Origin: an uncultured Clostridia bacterium
Lineage (GTDB): Bacteria; Bacillota; Clostridia; TANB77; CAG-508
Reading direction: 5' to 3'
NCBI GenBank assembly: GCA_934121885.1
Contig: CAKOVH010000009.1
Location: 1 to 62,534, forward strand
DNA: 62,534 nucleotides
In this document: in pieces, positions 35,291 to 43,942 of the stretch
Layout: the number at the start of each line of letters is the position of its first letter
Numbering within the stretch: the first letter of the stretch is position 1
Made by a program: the position numbers and the translations under genes
The notes under the pieces: generated by a model
The model's database searches: none
The model's input: only the letters and a program-made list of their open reading frames with translations
What the model was told of the DNA's origin: nothing

Positions 35291-35866
35291 TTATTCCCCC
35301 TTTTGTTCTTTTTGTTTAATTTCGTCTCTTATTTTAGCAGCATCCTCATAACGTTCTTCTTTAATTGCTTTTTCTAGATCTTTCTTTAATTTAGAAAGCT
35401 CCTCTTCTTTTTTGCTAACTTTCTTTTCTACTTTCTCTTCTTTTTGTTTTTCTGCAAATTTTGATTTATTATATTCTAATTCATCAATAGCCTCTTTATA
35501 TTCTCTTCCTACATGTCTACTAGATCCTTGTAAATGCTTTAATACTGGTGTTATTTTATCTTCAAATGTAATATAGCAATTACCACATCCAAATTCTCCT
35601 GTATTTGCAAAATCATCAAATGTCATTTTGCAATTATCACATTCAAGTTCTTTTGTTCCTACAAAACTTGGTAAGAAGCCATCAATATCGTGATTAAAGA
35701 AATCACTAAAGAAGCTTGAAAAATTAATTGGCATATTAAAATCTAATCCTTCTAATCCAAGTTCTCTTGCACATTTATCGCAAAGTGCCATCTCCTTTTT
35801 TACTCCGTTTACAATTTGCGTATATCTAAAATTTACCTCATTTTTTCCACAATTTTGACACATCAT
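35291..35866 (-). CDS. mcsA: McsA, activator of McsB (zinc-finger, UVR motif)
   Basis: About 191 residues. Two CxxC zinc fingers (MCQNCGKNEVNFRYTQ / LCDKC, and ECDNCKMTFDDF / GCGNCYITF) precede a coiled C-terminus with a UVR motif (LEKAIKEERYEDAAKIRDEI). It activates McsB and binds stress-sensed metals. The ATG at 35866 is chosen because AAAGGAGTTG lies just upstream; the longer reading would overlap ctsR and lacks a site. Gene order ctsR-mcsA-mcsB-clpC is the canonical Firmicute arrangement. Confidence 0.94.
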   Translation of the reverse strand: MMCQNCGKNEVNFRYTQIVNGVKKEMALCDKCARELGLEGLDFNMPINFSSFFSDFFNHDIDGFLPSFVGTKELECDNCKMTFDDFANTGEFGCGNCYITFEDKITPVLKHLQGSSRHVGREYKEAIDELEYNKSKFAEKQKEEKVEKKVSKKEEELSKLKKDLEKAIKEERYEDAAKIRDEIKQKEQKGE

Positions 35867-35888
35867 AAAAATCAACTCCTTTATAAAA

Positions 35889-36338
35889 TTAATCTTCAAC
35901 TAAGTTTAATAGCATGTTTTTAAATATCTTTGCTCTTAAACTATCTTTAATATCTTGTGACACAGTTAATACATTGTCACTTGTTGCAACCTTTAATAGT
36001 TTTGCCTCTTTTTCACTAATGATTCCATAAGACAAAAAGTTGCTAATAAATATATCTACTTCTTGTGCTGTAATTTGATTTTCCATGTTAGATATAATAT
36101 GCATTAGATAATTACTTTTCGTAATGTTTACTTTTCTAATACTAATATACCCACCTCCGCCACGCTTACTTTCTACATAATAGCCTTGTGATGGTTTAAA
36201 CCTTGTTGCTATTACATAATTAATTTGTGATGGCACGCACTTAAAGTGTTCTGCTAAATCATTTCTTTGTATTTCTATGTAATCATCGTCCTCAAATAAG
36301 TCTTTTATAAAACTTTCTATCATATCAGACATTCTCAC
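35889..36338 (-). CDS. ctsR: Transcriptional repressor of class III stress genes CtsR
   Basis: 149 residues. The N-terminal winged helix has MSDMIESFIKDLF and RNDLAEHFKCVPSQINYVIATRF, then ESKRGGGGYI, the wing glycine loop used for operator binding. It represses its own operon and is inactivated by arginine phosphorylation or heat. The GTG at 36338 has GAGGTGAT upstream; an in-frame ATG two codons later is possible. A perfect CtsR box lies 29-51 bases upstream. Confidence 0.95.
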   Translation of the reverse strand: MRMSDMIESFIKDLFEDDDYIEIQRNDLAEHFKCVPSQINYVIATRFKPSQGYYVESKRGGGGYISIRKVNITKSNYLMHIISNMENQITAQEVDIFISNFLSYGIISEKEAKLLKVATSDNVLTVSQDIKDSLRAKIFKNMLLNLVED

Positions 36339-36366
36339 ATTTTATCACCTCATTATTTTTGTCTTT

Positions 36367-36389
36367 TTTGACTTTGACTTTCTTTGACC
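36367..36389 (-). promoter_or_regulatory. CtsR operator
   Basis: On the minus strand GGTCAAA (36383-36389), a 3-base spacer and AGTCAAA (36373-36379) form the CtsR heptad direct repeat. A further overlapping AGTCAAA follows at 36367-36373. It sits between a TATAAT-like -10 box and the ctsR start, the expected place for autorepression. Confidence 0.85.
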
Positions 36390-36476
36390 TATAATATATA
36401 TTATACTCACATTTATAAATTTGTCAATATATCGATTGTGAAAATTATGTGAATTTATTTTTTATACTATATAAAA

Positions 36477-36511
36477 AGAATCATTTTACTTTTGATAAGC
36501 AAATGATTCTT
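36477..36511 (-). terminator. Terminator of the Rpn-family gene
   Basis: An 11-bp stem (AAGAATCATTT / AAATGATTCTT) with a 13-base loop is followed by T residues on the minus strand. Confidence 0.65.
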
Positions 36512-36543
36512 GCATTATTTAAAATCTATTTTTTCGAATAAAA

Positions 36544-37293
36544 TTATATCTTTTCTATTTCTTCTTTTGTTAAACCTGTAAATTCGGAAATTTCATCTAT
36601 TTTTACATTTTTAGCTTTCATTTTTTTTGCAACTGCTTCTAAACTTTGTTTTCTACCTTCAGCTAATCCTTTTGCCATTCCTTTATCAAATCCAGCTTCT
36701 TCTATTCCTTGTCTTTCAAATATGTACTTTTCTCTTAAATGTGCTAAATATTGCTCATGTTCATCTTCACTTATTTCATCTAATACCTCTTTGGCTTTTT
36801 TTATTGATTCATCAGCATTTTCCATATTCAAATCCTCCGAATTACTAATAAATTTTACCCAAGTATCTAATAGCTTATTTTCTGAATATCTCTCTATCTT
36901 GGATAAATTAATTATATATAACTCTAATACATCTGTCAATATAATTTTACTATATGTTTCTTCTCGTATGTTCCATTTTGTAAGGTATTTTGGTATTTCT
37001 TTTAATTTTTCTAATTCAAAATCTATGAACAATATTGATATACATTTATTTAGTTCTGAATAATTATGAGACTTCTTTAAATTTTGCGTATACATTTTAC
37101 TTAAATAAAATATTATTCTTTTTTCAATATTTTTTTCATCTACTAATTGCATCTCAATATTTATATCTACTGCATTATTTACTTTTGCTCTAATATCTAA
37201 TATTCCTAGTTTATCATCATATAAGTCTCTTTCTAATATTGTACTACAATTTAAGCTTACTTCTGTAACTTTTTCTTTTAGTATAGCATTCAA
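36544..37293 (-). CDS. Rpn family PD-(D/E)XK nuclease/transposase-like protein, 5' end damaged
   Basis: 249 residues by the first usable start (TTG at 37293). The nuclease core reads LGILDIRAKVNNAVDINIEMQ (D...E-x-Q of PD-(D/E)XK), followed by KRIIFYLSKMYTQNL, and the C-terminal tail has the KGMAKGLAEGRKQSLEAVAKKMK type repeat. Rpn proteins promote DNA recombination and nuclease-type cutting, possibly in phage defence. The family's usual N-terminus (LLKLKNDYTFKRVFG) is encoded upstream in the same frame to a stop at 37441, but no ATG, GTG or TTG precedes it. It may therefore be an inactive remnant. Confidence 0.7.
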   Translation of the reverse strand: MNAILKEKVTEVSLNCSTILERDLYDDKLGILDIRAKVNNAVDINIEMQLVDEKNIEKRIIFYLSKMYTQNLKKSHNYSELNKCISILFIDFELEKLKEIPKYLTKWNIREETYSKIILTDVLELYIINLSKIERYSENKLLDTWVKFISNSEDLNMENADESIKKAKEVLDEISEDEHEQYLAHLREKYIFERQGIEEAGFDKGMAKGLAEGRKQSLEAVAKKMKAKNVKIDEISEFTGLTKEEIEKI

Positions 37294-37517
37294 TAACCCT
37301 TTTGTTATTTCCTCATTTCCAGTGTATCCAAATACTCTTTTAAATGTATAATCATTTTTTAGTTTTAATAATTCTATATAACCACCCTCTTTATCACTTG
37401 TTTTATTTTTTTCATTTTGGAAATTTAGACAGAATCGTCTTTAAGAATTTAATAGATTTTAAATAACTGTTACGTATAATATCATAATTTACATTTTATG
37501 GCAATATATAGATAAAA

Positions 37518-37552
37518 AATATAGTACACATTTTATATTTATGTACTATATT
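37518..37552 (-). terminator. Terminator of recG
   Basis: An 11-bp stem (AATATAGTACA / TGTACTATATT) with a 13-base loop and a T-run on the minus strand lies just after the recG stop. Confidence 0.7.
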
Positions 37553-37560
37553 ATCCTTTA

Positions 37561-39609
37561 TTATATCTCAATTCTATTTGTAAATTTTTCTTGTATTAAT
37601 TTTCTTAAAGGTTCATTTTCTTCTTTTTCAAGTTTTGGATCTTTATTTTCTATTTTTAATGCTAAACTTTGAACTTCTTTTAGTGTTTCCATATCTTCAA
37701 ATAAATTTGCAATTTTAAATTCCGGTATACCATGTTGTCTTGTTCCAAAAAATTCACCTGAACCTCTTAGTTCTAAATCCTTTTCAGCTATTACAAATCC
37801 GTTATTTGTTTCCTGCATAATTTTCATTCTCTGTTTTATTATTTGAGATTTTCCTTCATATTTTAAAATACAATATGACTGATATTCTCCTCTTCCTACT
37901 CTTCCTCTTAATTGATGTAACTGAGCAAGTCCAAAATGCTCCGCATTTTCAATAACCATTAAACTTGCATTTGGAACATTAACCCCAACTTCTATTACGG
38001 TTGTTGAGATTAAAATATCTATTTTTCCATCTTTAAAATCTTGCATAATTTCATCTTTTTCTTTTTGCTTCATTTTACCATATAAATATCCAACTCTATA
38101 TTCACTGAAAACTTCATTTTTGTATTTTTCTTCTAACTCAATTACAGACTTAGCATCTATTTCTTCGTTTTCTTCAACTAAAGGGCATACTATATATACT
38201 TGTCTTCCCTCTGATATGTTTTTCTTAATAAAATTATTTACCCTTTCTTCCATTCCTTTTGTTACGGCAAATGTCTCTATTTTCTTTCTATTTGGTGGTA
38301 ACTCATCTATTATAGATATATCAAGGTCTCCGTACAAAATTAAAGCAAGTGTTCTTGGGATTGGTGTTGCAGTCATAACAAGTACGTCTGGATTTTTTCC
38401 TTTGTTTGATATTGCTGCTCTTTGTCGCACACCAAAACGGTGTTGTTCATCAGTTACAACTAATCCCAAATTTTTAAATACAACATCTTCAACAAGTAAT
38501 GCATGTGTTCCAATTAAAACATTAATAGTTCCATTTTCTAATCCTTCTAATATCTCTCTTCTTTTTTTAGCCCTTGTTCCCCCAAGAAGAATTTCGCATT
38601 TTATACCAAATGGTTCTAATACTTTTGTAAATTCTTCAATATGTTGCTGTGCTAGAATTGCAGTTGGAGCCATTATTGCAACTTGATATCCACATTTTAC
38701 TACTTTATATGTTGATATTATAGATACTATTGTTTTTCCAGATCCAACATCACCTTGCAAAAGTCTATTCATAGACTTTTTACTTTCCATATCTTTATCT
38801 ATTTCTTCTAAAACTCTAAGCTGTGCTTTTGTTAATCTAAATGGTAATGAATTAATTACATCTGACATTTTTACGTCTTTACTATAACTTATACCTTCAC
38901 TATCATTATCATATTTATTTTTTAATCCAGATAATGCAAGTTGCATTGTAAGTAACTCTTCAAAAACAAGTCTTTTCCTTGCTCTACTGTATTCATCAAA
39001 ATCATCTGGAAAATGTATCTGCTTTATCGCTGTATTTCGTTCCTCTAGATGATACTCATCTCTTAAATATATTGGAAGTGTTTCTTCTAACTTTCCATCT
39101 ACAAGCTTCAATCCATTTTCAATTGCTCCTCTAATTCCATTTTGAGATAAGTTATATGTAAGAGGATATATTGGAATGATTTTTCCTGTATTTTTAGTAT
39201 TATCTTCCATATCAAATACTGGATTTATCATTTCAGCTTTTCCATATTTTACACTTGCTTTTCCGTAGAATTTATATTTTTCACCTATTTTAAATTTACC
39301 TTTTAAATATTTTTGGTTGAACCATGTAATTGTACAAGGTCCTGTTTCATCTCGTACTATTAATTTTAGTATACTTCTATTTTTTCCTATTCTTATTTCG
39401 CTCATATTACTTGTAGCAATTACTTCTATTAATGATTCTTCTCCATCAATAAGATTTGCAATATATTTTGGCTTACTTCTATCTTCATATGTTCTTGGAA
39501 AGTATGTAATTAAGTCTTCTAATGTATCTATTCCAAGTTTATGTAGTAGCTCTGCTTTTGCAGGTCCAACACCTTTTACATATTGCACATTTTGTTTTAA
39601 ATCAACCAT
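37561..39609 (-). CDS. recG: ATP-dependent DNA helicase RecG
   Basis: 682 residues. The N-terminal wedge/OB domain opens NVQYVKGVGPAKAELLHKLGI; helicase motif I is LLQGDVGSGKTIVSI, II is VVTDEQHRFGVRQR, III is VMTATPIPRTLALIL and VI is QLRGRVGRGEYQSYC. The C-terminal TRG-type region QETNNGFVIAEKDLELRGSGEFFGTRQHG is present. It remodels stalled forks and branched DNA. The ATG at 39609 is followed by no partner on the same strand. Confidence 0.97.
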   Translation of the reverse strand: MVDLKQNVQYVKGVGPAKAELLHKLGIDTLEDLITYFPRTYEDRSKPKYIANLIDGEESLIEVIATSNMSEIRIGKNRSILKLIVRDETGPCTITWFNQKYLKGKFKIGEKYKFYGKASVKYGKAEMINPVFDMEDNTKNTGKIIPIYPLTYNLSQNGIRGAIENGLKLVDGKLEETLPIYLRDEYHLEERNTAIKQIHFPDDFDEYSRARKRLVFEELLTMQLALSGLKNKYDNDSEGISYSKDVKMSDVINSLPFRLTKAQLRVLEEIDKDMESKKSMNRLLQGDVGSGKTIVSIISTYKVVKCGYQVAIMAPTAILAQQHIEEFTKVLEPFGIKCEILLGGTRAKKRREILEGLENGTINVLIGTHALLVEDVVFKNLGLVVTDEQHRFGVRQRAAISNKGKNPDVLVMTATPIPRTLALILYGDLDISIIDELPPNRKKIETFAVTKGMEERVNNFIKKNISEGRQVYIVCPLVEENEEIDAKSVIELEEKYKNEVFSEYRVGYLYGKMKQKEKDEIMQDFKDGKIDILISTTVIEVGVNVPNASLMVIENAEHFGLAQLHQLRGRVGRGEYQSYCILKYEGKSQIIKQRMKIMQETNNGFVIAEKDLELRGSGEFFGTRQHGIPEFKIANLFEDMETLKEVQSLALKIENKDPKLEKEENEPLRKLIQEKFTNRIEI

Positions 39610-39777
39610 TTTTTCACCTTACTTTTTTTCAAATATTTGTTCTTATGATATTTTAACAAATGCTTATAAAAAAATCAAATAGTATTTTGGACATTATTAC
39701 CTATTTTTCTTATAAAAACTATTTCTTTTTTCTTATTTTTATAGTATAATAGTAAATATGGTAAAGGAGGGATTTTT

Positions 39778-40224
39778 GTGTGGCAATTTTGGTTAATCGC
39801 TGCTGGAATTTTCTTCGTAATTGAAATGGCAACAGTTGGCTTCTTTGTTTTTTGGTTTGGAATTGGTGCTTTAATTTCAATGGTTGTTAGTTTTTTTGTA
39901 CCAGATATATACATTCAAGCAATTGTGTTTGTTGTATCATCTACAATACTTGTATTCTTAACAAAACCTTTAACTGATAAATTTATTCGTAAAGATAAAA
40001 CAATTACAACAAATGCATATTCAATTATCGGTAAAATAGGTATTGTTACAAAAGAAATTAACCCTATTGAAGGATTGGGCCAAGTTAAAATTGGTGGAGA
40101 AACATGGTCTGCCAAAACTTTATCTGAAGAAATTATACCAGAAAACACAGAAATTGAAGTCGTTAAAATAGACGGCGTAAAAGCTGTTGTAAAAAAAGCT
40201 GTAAAAACAAGTATAAATGTATAA
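39778..40224 (+). CDS. NfeD family membrane protein
   Basis: 148 residues. Three membrane helices (about 2-70) precede a C-terminal OB-fold beta domain with IGKIGIVTKEINP, GQVKIGGETWSAKT and VVKIDGVKAVVK. This is the short NfeD form without the ClpP-like domain. It is 12 bases upstream of an SPFH protein gene, the usual NfeD-stomatin pair in membrane-domain organisation. The start is GTG with AAAGGAGGG upstream and a TATAAT about 22 bases before that. Confidence 0.92.
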   Translation: MWQFWLIAAGIFFVIEMATVGFFVFWFGIGALISMVVSFFVPDIYIQAIVFVVSSTILVFLTKPLTDKFIRKDKTITTNAYSIIGKIGIVTKEINPIEGLGQVKIGGETWSAKTLSEEIIPENTEIEVVKIDGVKAVVKKAVKTSINV

Positions 40225-40236
40225 GGGGGAAAAATT

Positions 40237-41151
40237 ATGTGGGTTTTAGGCGTACTATTATTAATTATTATAATCATTGCATTTAAATCAATTAAAGTTG
40301 TTAAACAATCTGAGGTTTATATTATTGAAAGACTTGGTAAATTTAATAAAATAGCAGATGCAGGTCTTACAATTATAATTCCATTTATCGACCATGTTCG
40401 TAGTGTTGTTAGTTTAAAACAACAAACAATGGATATTCCACCTCAAGGTGTTATTACTAAAGATAATGTTACAATTACAATAGATACTGTTGTATTTTAT
40501 AAAGTTACAGATCCTGCAAAAGCAGTTTATGAAATTCAAAGTTTAAAGAAAGGTATCGAATACCTTGCAATTACAACTATTCGTGATATAGTTGGTAAAA
40601 TGGATTTAGACGAAACATTTAGTTCTCGTGATGCTATCAATGATAAATTAAGAATTATCCTTGATGAAGCTACAGATCAATGGGGATGTAAAATCGATAG
40701 AGTTGAAATAAAAGATATTACTCCACCAGCTGACATTCGTGACGCAATGGAAAAGCAAATGAATGCAGAAAGAAATAAAAGAGCTTTAATTTTACAAGCT
40801 GAAGGTGAAAGACAATCTGCAATTACTCTTGCTGAAGGTAAAAAAGAAGCTGCAATATTAGAAGCAGAAGCTGATAAAGAAGCTAAAATAAGAAGAGCTA
40901 CTGGTGAAGCTGAAGCTATTAAAAAAGTTGCTGAAGCAAAAGCACAAGAAATTCAAGTTGTTTACGGAGCTATGATGAAAGCAGGTCCAGACGAAAAATT
41001 AGTACAATTAAAATCATTAGAAGCTTTAAAAGAAGTTGCAAATGGTGAAGCAAATAAAGTATTTATTCCATTCGAAGCAACAGGTGCTTTAAGTGGATTA
41101 GGTGCTGCAGCAGAAATAATTAAAGATAAAAAATCAAAAAATGAAGATTAA
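40237..41151 (+). CDS. SPFH/Band 7 protein (paraslipin/QmcA-like)
   Basis: 304 residues. One membrane helix (about 1-20), then the Band 7 domain (SEVYIIERLGKFNKIADAGL, PFIDHVRSVVSLKQQTMDI, VTITIDTVVFYKVTDP, and LAITTIRDIVGKMDLDETF), followed by a coiled coil (about 175-245, EGERQSAITLAEGKKEAAILEA) that mediates oligomerisation. Stomatins of this group form membrane microdomains with NfeD, whose gene is 12 bases upstream. GGGGGAAA precedes the ATG. Confidence 0.94.
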   Translation: MWVLGVLLLIIIIIAFKSIKVVKQSEVYIIERLGKFNKIADAGLTIIIPFIDHVRSVVSLKQQTMDIPPQGVITKDNVTITIDTVVFYKVTDPAKAVYEIQSLKKGIEYLAITTIRDIVGKMDLDETFSSRDAINDKLRIILDEATDQWGCKIDRVEIKDITPPADIRDAMEKQMNAERNKRALILQAEGERQSAITLAEGKKEAAILEAEADKEAKIRRATGEAEAIKKVAEAKAQEIQVVYGAMMKAGPDEKLVQLKSLEALKEVANGEANKVFIPFEATGALSGLGAAAEIIKDKKSKNED

Positions 41152-41155
41152 TTTT

Positions 41156-41183
41156 AAAGAGGATTCAATTAAGAATCCTCTTT
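41156..41183. terminator. Bidirectional terminator between SPFH gene and rarA
   Basis: An 11-bp perfect stem (AAAGAGGATTC / GAATCCTCTTT) with a 6-base loop, followed by T residues, lies between the two converging genes. Confidence 0.85.
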
Positions 41184-41184
41184 T

Positions 41185-42429
41185 TTAGTCTGGTATTGTT
41201 TCATCTTTTATATAATATTTAGTTCCAAGCATCTTATCTGGCAAATACTGTTGTTCAACCATATGATTTGGATAATCATGTGGATATTTATATCCTACCC
41301 CATAGCCCATTTTTTCCATGCCTTCTTTTGGAGCATTTCTAATATGCATTGGTATTTCTCCTGTATCTTTATTCTGCACATCTTCCATTGCTCTATTAAT
41401 TCCTAAATATGTAGCATTTGATTTTGGTGAAGTAGCAACATAAGTTGCTGCCTCTGATAATATTATTCTAGATTCTGGCATTCCTATCATAGTTACTGCT
41501 TGCATAGCAGATGTTGCAACAACAAGTGCATTTGGATTTGCCATTCCAACATCTTCTGATGCTGCAATTACAATTCTTCTTGCAATAAAAACAGGATCTT
41601 CTCCTCCATTTAAAGCTCTTGCAAGATAGAATATTGCTGCATCTGGATCACTACCTCTCATTGATTTAATGAATGCACTAATATTATCATAATGGCTATC
41701 TCCATTTTTATCAAATATTGCTTTTCTACTTTGCACACTATTTGCTGCTATCTCGTTTGTAATATGTATATATCCATCACTACTCATTTGTGTTGTAAGA
41801 ACTGCAACTTCTAATCCATTTAAAGCTGTTCTTACATCTCCATTTGATGTATCTGCAATTTTTCTTAAAGTATCATCTTCAATTTTTATATTGTATTCTC
41901 CAAGACCTTCTTTAGATATTAAAGATTTTTTTAGTATTTCATAAATATCATCCTCAGTTAATGGATTTAGTTTAAAAACCATTGATCTAGAAATTAAAGC
42001 CTTATTTACTTCAAAATATGGATTTTCTGTTGTTGCACCAATTAAAATTACAGTTCCATCTTCTACATATGGAAGAAGAGCATCTTGTTGCAATTTATTA
42101 AACCTATGTATCTCATCAATAAATAATATACATTTTCCTGTTGGATTAAGTAGTACATTTTTAGCTTCTTCAATTGCATTTTTTATATCACCAATTCCAG
42201 CTGTAACAGCATTTATTTTAGTAAATTTATATTTTGTTGTATTGCTAATTACTTTTGCTAGTGATGTTTTACCACATCCCGGTGGTCCCCATAATATAAT
42301 GCTTGATAGTCTATCTGCTTTAATTGTTCTATATAAAATTTTATCTTTTCCAAGTATATGTTTTTGACCTACATAATCGTCTAATGTTTTTGGTTTCATA
42401 CGATATGCAAGTGGCTGATTAACATTCAT
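41185..42429 (-). CDS. rarA: Replication-associated recombination protein A (RarA/MgsA)
   Basis: 414 residues. AAA+ ATPase with YVGQKHILG, Walker A LWGPPGCGKTSLAKVI, Walker B CILFIDEIHRFNKLQQDAL and sensor ATTENPYFEVNKALISR. A tetramerisation domain follows with GEDPVFIARRIVIAASEDVG and ATYLGINRAMEDV. It works at stalled replication forks. It lies 15 bases downstream of ruvA on the same strand, in the place where ruvB usually sits. Confidence 0.96.
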   Translation of the reverse strand: MNVNQPLAYRMKPKTLDDYVGQKHILGKDKILYRTIKADRLSSIILWGPPGCGKTSLAKVISNTTKYKFTKINAVTAGIGDIKNAIEEAKNVLLNPTGKCILFIDEIHRFNKLQQDALLPYVEDGTVILIGATTENPYFEVNKALISRSMVFKLNPLTEDDIYEILKKSLISKEGLGEYNIKIEDDTLRKIADTSNGDVRTALNGLEVAVLTTQMSSDGYIHITNEIAANSVQSRKAIFDKNGDSHYDNISAFIKSMRGSDPDAAIFYLARALNGGEDPVFIARRIVIAASEDVGMANPNALVVATSAMQAVTMIGMPESRIILSEAATYVATSPKSNATYLGINRAMEDVQNKDTGEIPMHIRNAPKEGMEKMGYGVGYKYPHDYPNHMVEQQYLPDKMLGTKYYIKDETIPD

Positions 42430-42444
42430 TTTTTGTTCCTTCCT

Positions 42445-43050
42445 TTATCTTGCTAAATTATTCAAACCTTGTCTTATAATATCTTCTACACTTAATGATG
42501 AAGTATCTAATTTTTCCATTGCAACTTCTATTTCCTTTTTGCTATATCCAAGTACTTGAAGTGCAGAAACCGCTTCTTGAACTTTATCATCTTCTATAAT
42601 TGCTTCTTTAATTTCTACTGTAGTATTTTCTTTTGATATTGCTTCTTCTGTTTTTATTTTATCTTTTAATTCTAATATAACTCTTTGAGCTGATTTTGGC
42701 CCTACACCTGGTAATTTTTTTAGAGCATTTACATCATTTGTAATAACTGCAAGAGCAAAGCTAGATGGCGAAATATTTGATAGAATTGTTATTGCAGATT
42801 TAGCTCCAATACCACTTACAGATAGCAAAAGTTCAAACATACGAAGTTCCTCATTTGTATTAAATCCATATATACTTATATCATCTTCTCTTACTCTAAC
42901 ATAAGTATGTACTTTAACAATACTTCCTATCTCACCCAATTTTTCAATTGCACTTTCAGACATAAATATTTTATATCCTACTCCATTTGTTTCTATTACA
43001 ATATATCCTGTTGTTTTAACCTCTAAACTTCCTTTTATAAATGCAAACAT
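42445..43050 (-). CDS. ruvA: Holliday junction DNA helicase subunit RuvA
   Basis: 201 residues. The OB domain (MFAFIKGSLEVKTTGYIVIETNGVGYKI), the helix-hairpin-helix region (LLSVSGIGAKSAITIL and LKKLPGVGPKSAQRVILELKDK) and the C-terminal RuvB-interacting domain (EAVSALQVLGYSKKEIEVA) are all present. It binds Holliday junctions and loads the RuvB motor. ruvB is not adjacent; rarA follows instead. Confidence 0.96.
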   Translation of the reverse strand: MFAFIKGSLEVKTTGYIVIETNGVGYKIFMSESAIEKLGEIGSIVKVHTYVRVREDDISIYGFNTNEELRMFELLLSVSGIGAKSAITILSNISPSSFALAVITNDVNALKKLPGVGPKSAQRVILELKDKIKTEEAISKENTTVEIKEAIIEDDKVQEAVSALQVLGYSKKEIEVAMEKLDTSSLSVEDIIRQGLNNLAR

Positions 43051-43256
43051 AATAATTACTTCCTTTGTTTTTTACATATTCTATCATAAATCCAAATTTT
43101 TTCAAGTAGTTTTTACAAATTTTTGTTTGGATGTTTAATGTTTATAAAAGAGCTAGAAAATCTATTTAAATTTCAATAAACCCTTGCATTTTTTATATAT
43201 TTATGATAAACTTATAAATAGTCGATTTTAACTAAACTATGGGAGGTGCAAAAATC

Positions 43257-43454
43257 ATGGCAAAATGTGAAATTTGTGAAAAATCAATCGCACACGGAAA
43301 TAAAATAAGCATAGCTCGTTCTCACGTTAGTAGAAGAACTTCTAGAACTTTCAAACCAAATCTTAGAAAAGTTAAAGCTATTATAGATGGAGATACAAAA
43401 ACTATCTCTGTATGTTCTAAATGCTTACGTTCTGGAAAAGTAACAAGAGCTTAA
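43257..43454 (+). CDS. rpmB: 50S ribosomal protein L28 (zinc-binding form)
   Basis: 65 residues from an ATG at 43257 with GGGAGGTG upstream. It begins MAKCEICEKSIAHGNKISIA and ends SVCSKCLRSGKVTRA; the CxxC pairs at both ends are the zinc-ribbon C+ form of bL28. It is divergent from ruvA and converges toward spoVM. Adjacency of rpmB and spoVM is also found in Bacillus. Confidence 0.96.
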   Translation: MAKCEICEKSIAHGNKISIARSHVSRRTSRTFKPNLRKVKAIIDGDTKTISVCSKCLRSGKVTRA

Positions 43455-43480
43455 TTTTAAATATATTTTATTACGTAATA

Positions 43481-43508
43481 AAAGGATACTTTTAAAAAGT
43501 ATCCCTTT
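43481..43508 (+). terminator. Terminator of rpmB
   Basis: GGATACTT / AAGTATCC stem (extended by flanking A and T) with a 5-base loop and a run of six T residues, about 25 bases after the rpmB stop. Confidence 0.8.
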
Positions 43509-43545
43509 TTTATTTTATAATAAATTATCTTTAGATTCTGAAATT

Positions 43546-43558
43546 GTGGCACAGCCAC
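43546..43558. terminator. Second short hairpin between rpmB and spoVM
   Basis: GTGGC-aca-GCCAC, a perfect 5-bp stem with a 3-base loop, is followed by C and six T residues on the plus strand. It is probably a backup terminator between converging genes. Confidence 0.55.
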
Positions 43559-43569
43559 CTTTTTTCTAA

Positions 43570-43644
43570 TTATTGTTTTATTCCAAATATTAATTTTACA
43601 AATCCTCTTAAAAACTTTGGAACTTTTTTTACAACTATTGTCAT
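43570..43644 (-). CDS. spoVM: Stage V sporulation protein SpoVM
   Basis: 24 residues from an ATG at 43644, too short for most gene finders. It contains the family core KKVPKFLRGFVKLIFGIK, matching the amphipathic helix of Bacillus SpoVM (KLPKFLGGIVRAMLG). SpoVM binds the convex forespore membrane and recruits SpoIVA for coat assembly. AAAAGGAGAG precedes the ATG. It lies next to rpmB, as in Bacillus, and 17 bases after a 49-residue membrane gene. Confidence 0.88.
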   Translation of the reverse strand: MTIVVKKVPKFLRGFVKLIFGIKQ

Positions 43645-43661
43645 AATATCCACTCTCCTTT

Positions 43662-43811
43662 TTAACATGCTAACCACATAAGACCAACTGCTACTATTAC
43701 TACTCCAATTGTAAATAGCCAGCCTGATATAGGAAGTAATAAGACAAGTAAAATTCCTAAACCTAAACCTATTAAACATACACCACAAGTCTTTTTTAAT
43801 AGTCCTAACAT
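43662..43811 (-). CDS. Small membrane protein (49 aa)
   Basis: 49 residues, ATG at 43811 preceded by GGAGGTAA. Two hydrophobic stretches: CLIGLGLGILLVLLLPIS and WLFTIGVVIVAVGLMWLAC. It begins MLGLLKKTCGVC with two Cys. It is 17 bases upstream of spoVM on the same strand, so the two are probably one transcript and it may act in sporulation. I do not recognise a named family. Confidence 0.75.
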   Translation of the reverse strand: MLGLLKKTCGVCLIGLGLGILLVLLLPISGWLFTIGVVIVAVGLMWLAC

Positions 43812-43942
43812 ATGTAAATTACCTCCTATCTTTTTTTATATTATATTAATCCTTTTTCTTATTTGTTACCATTTTATGTTTTTACTTTTTTAACCCTTTA
43901 TGTTATAATTGTTTTAAATTAATAATTAAAGGATAATATTAT

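Noticed and set aside
36544..37415. ATG at 37415 as the start of the Rpn gene
   Set aside because: Counting bases shows it is out of frame with the Rpn coding frame and reaches a stop after about 13 codons.
43570..43788. A 72-residue minus-strand frame ending in the SpoVM sequence
   Set aside because: Only its last 24 codons make sense (spoVM). The upstream part is the wrong frame of the 49-residue membrane gene, which has its own ribosome site and stop.
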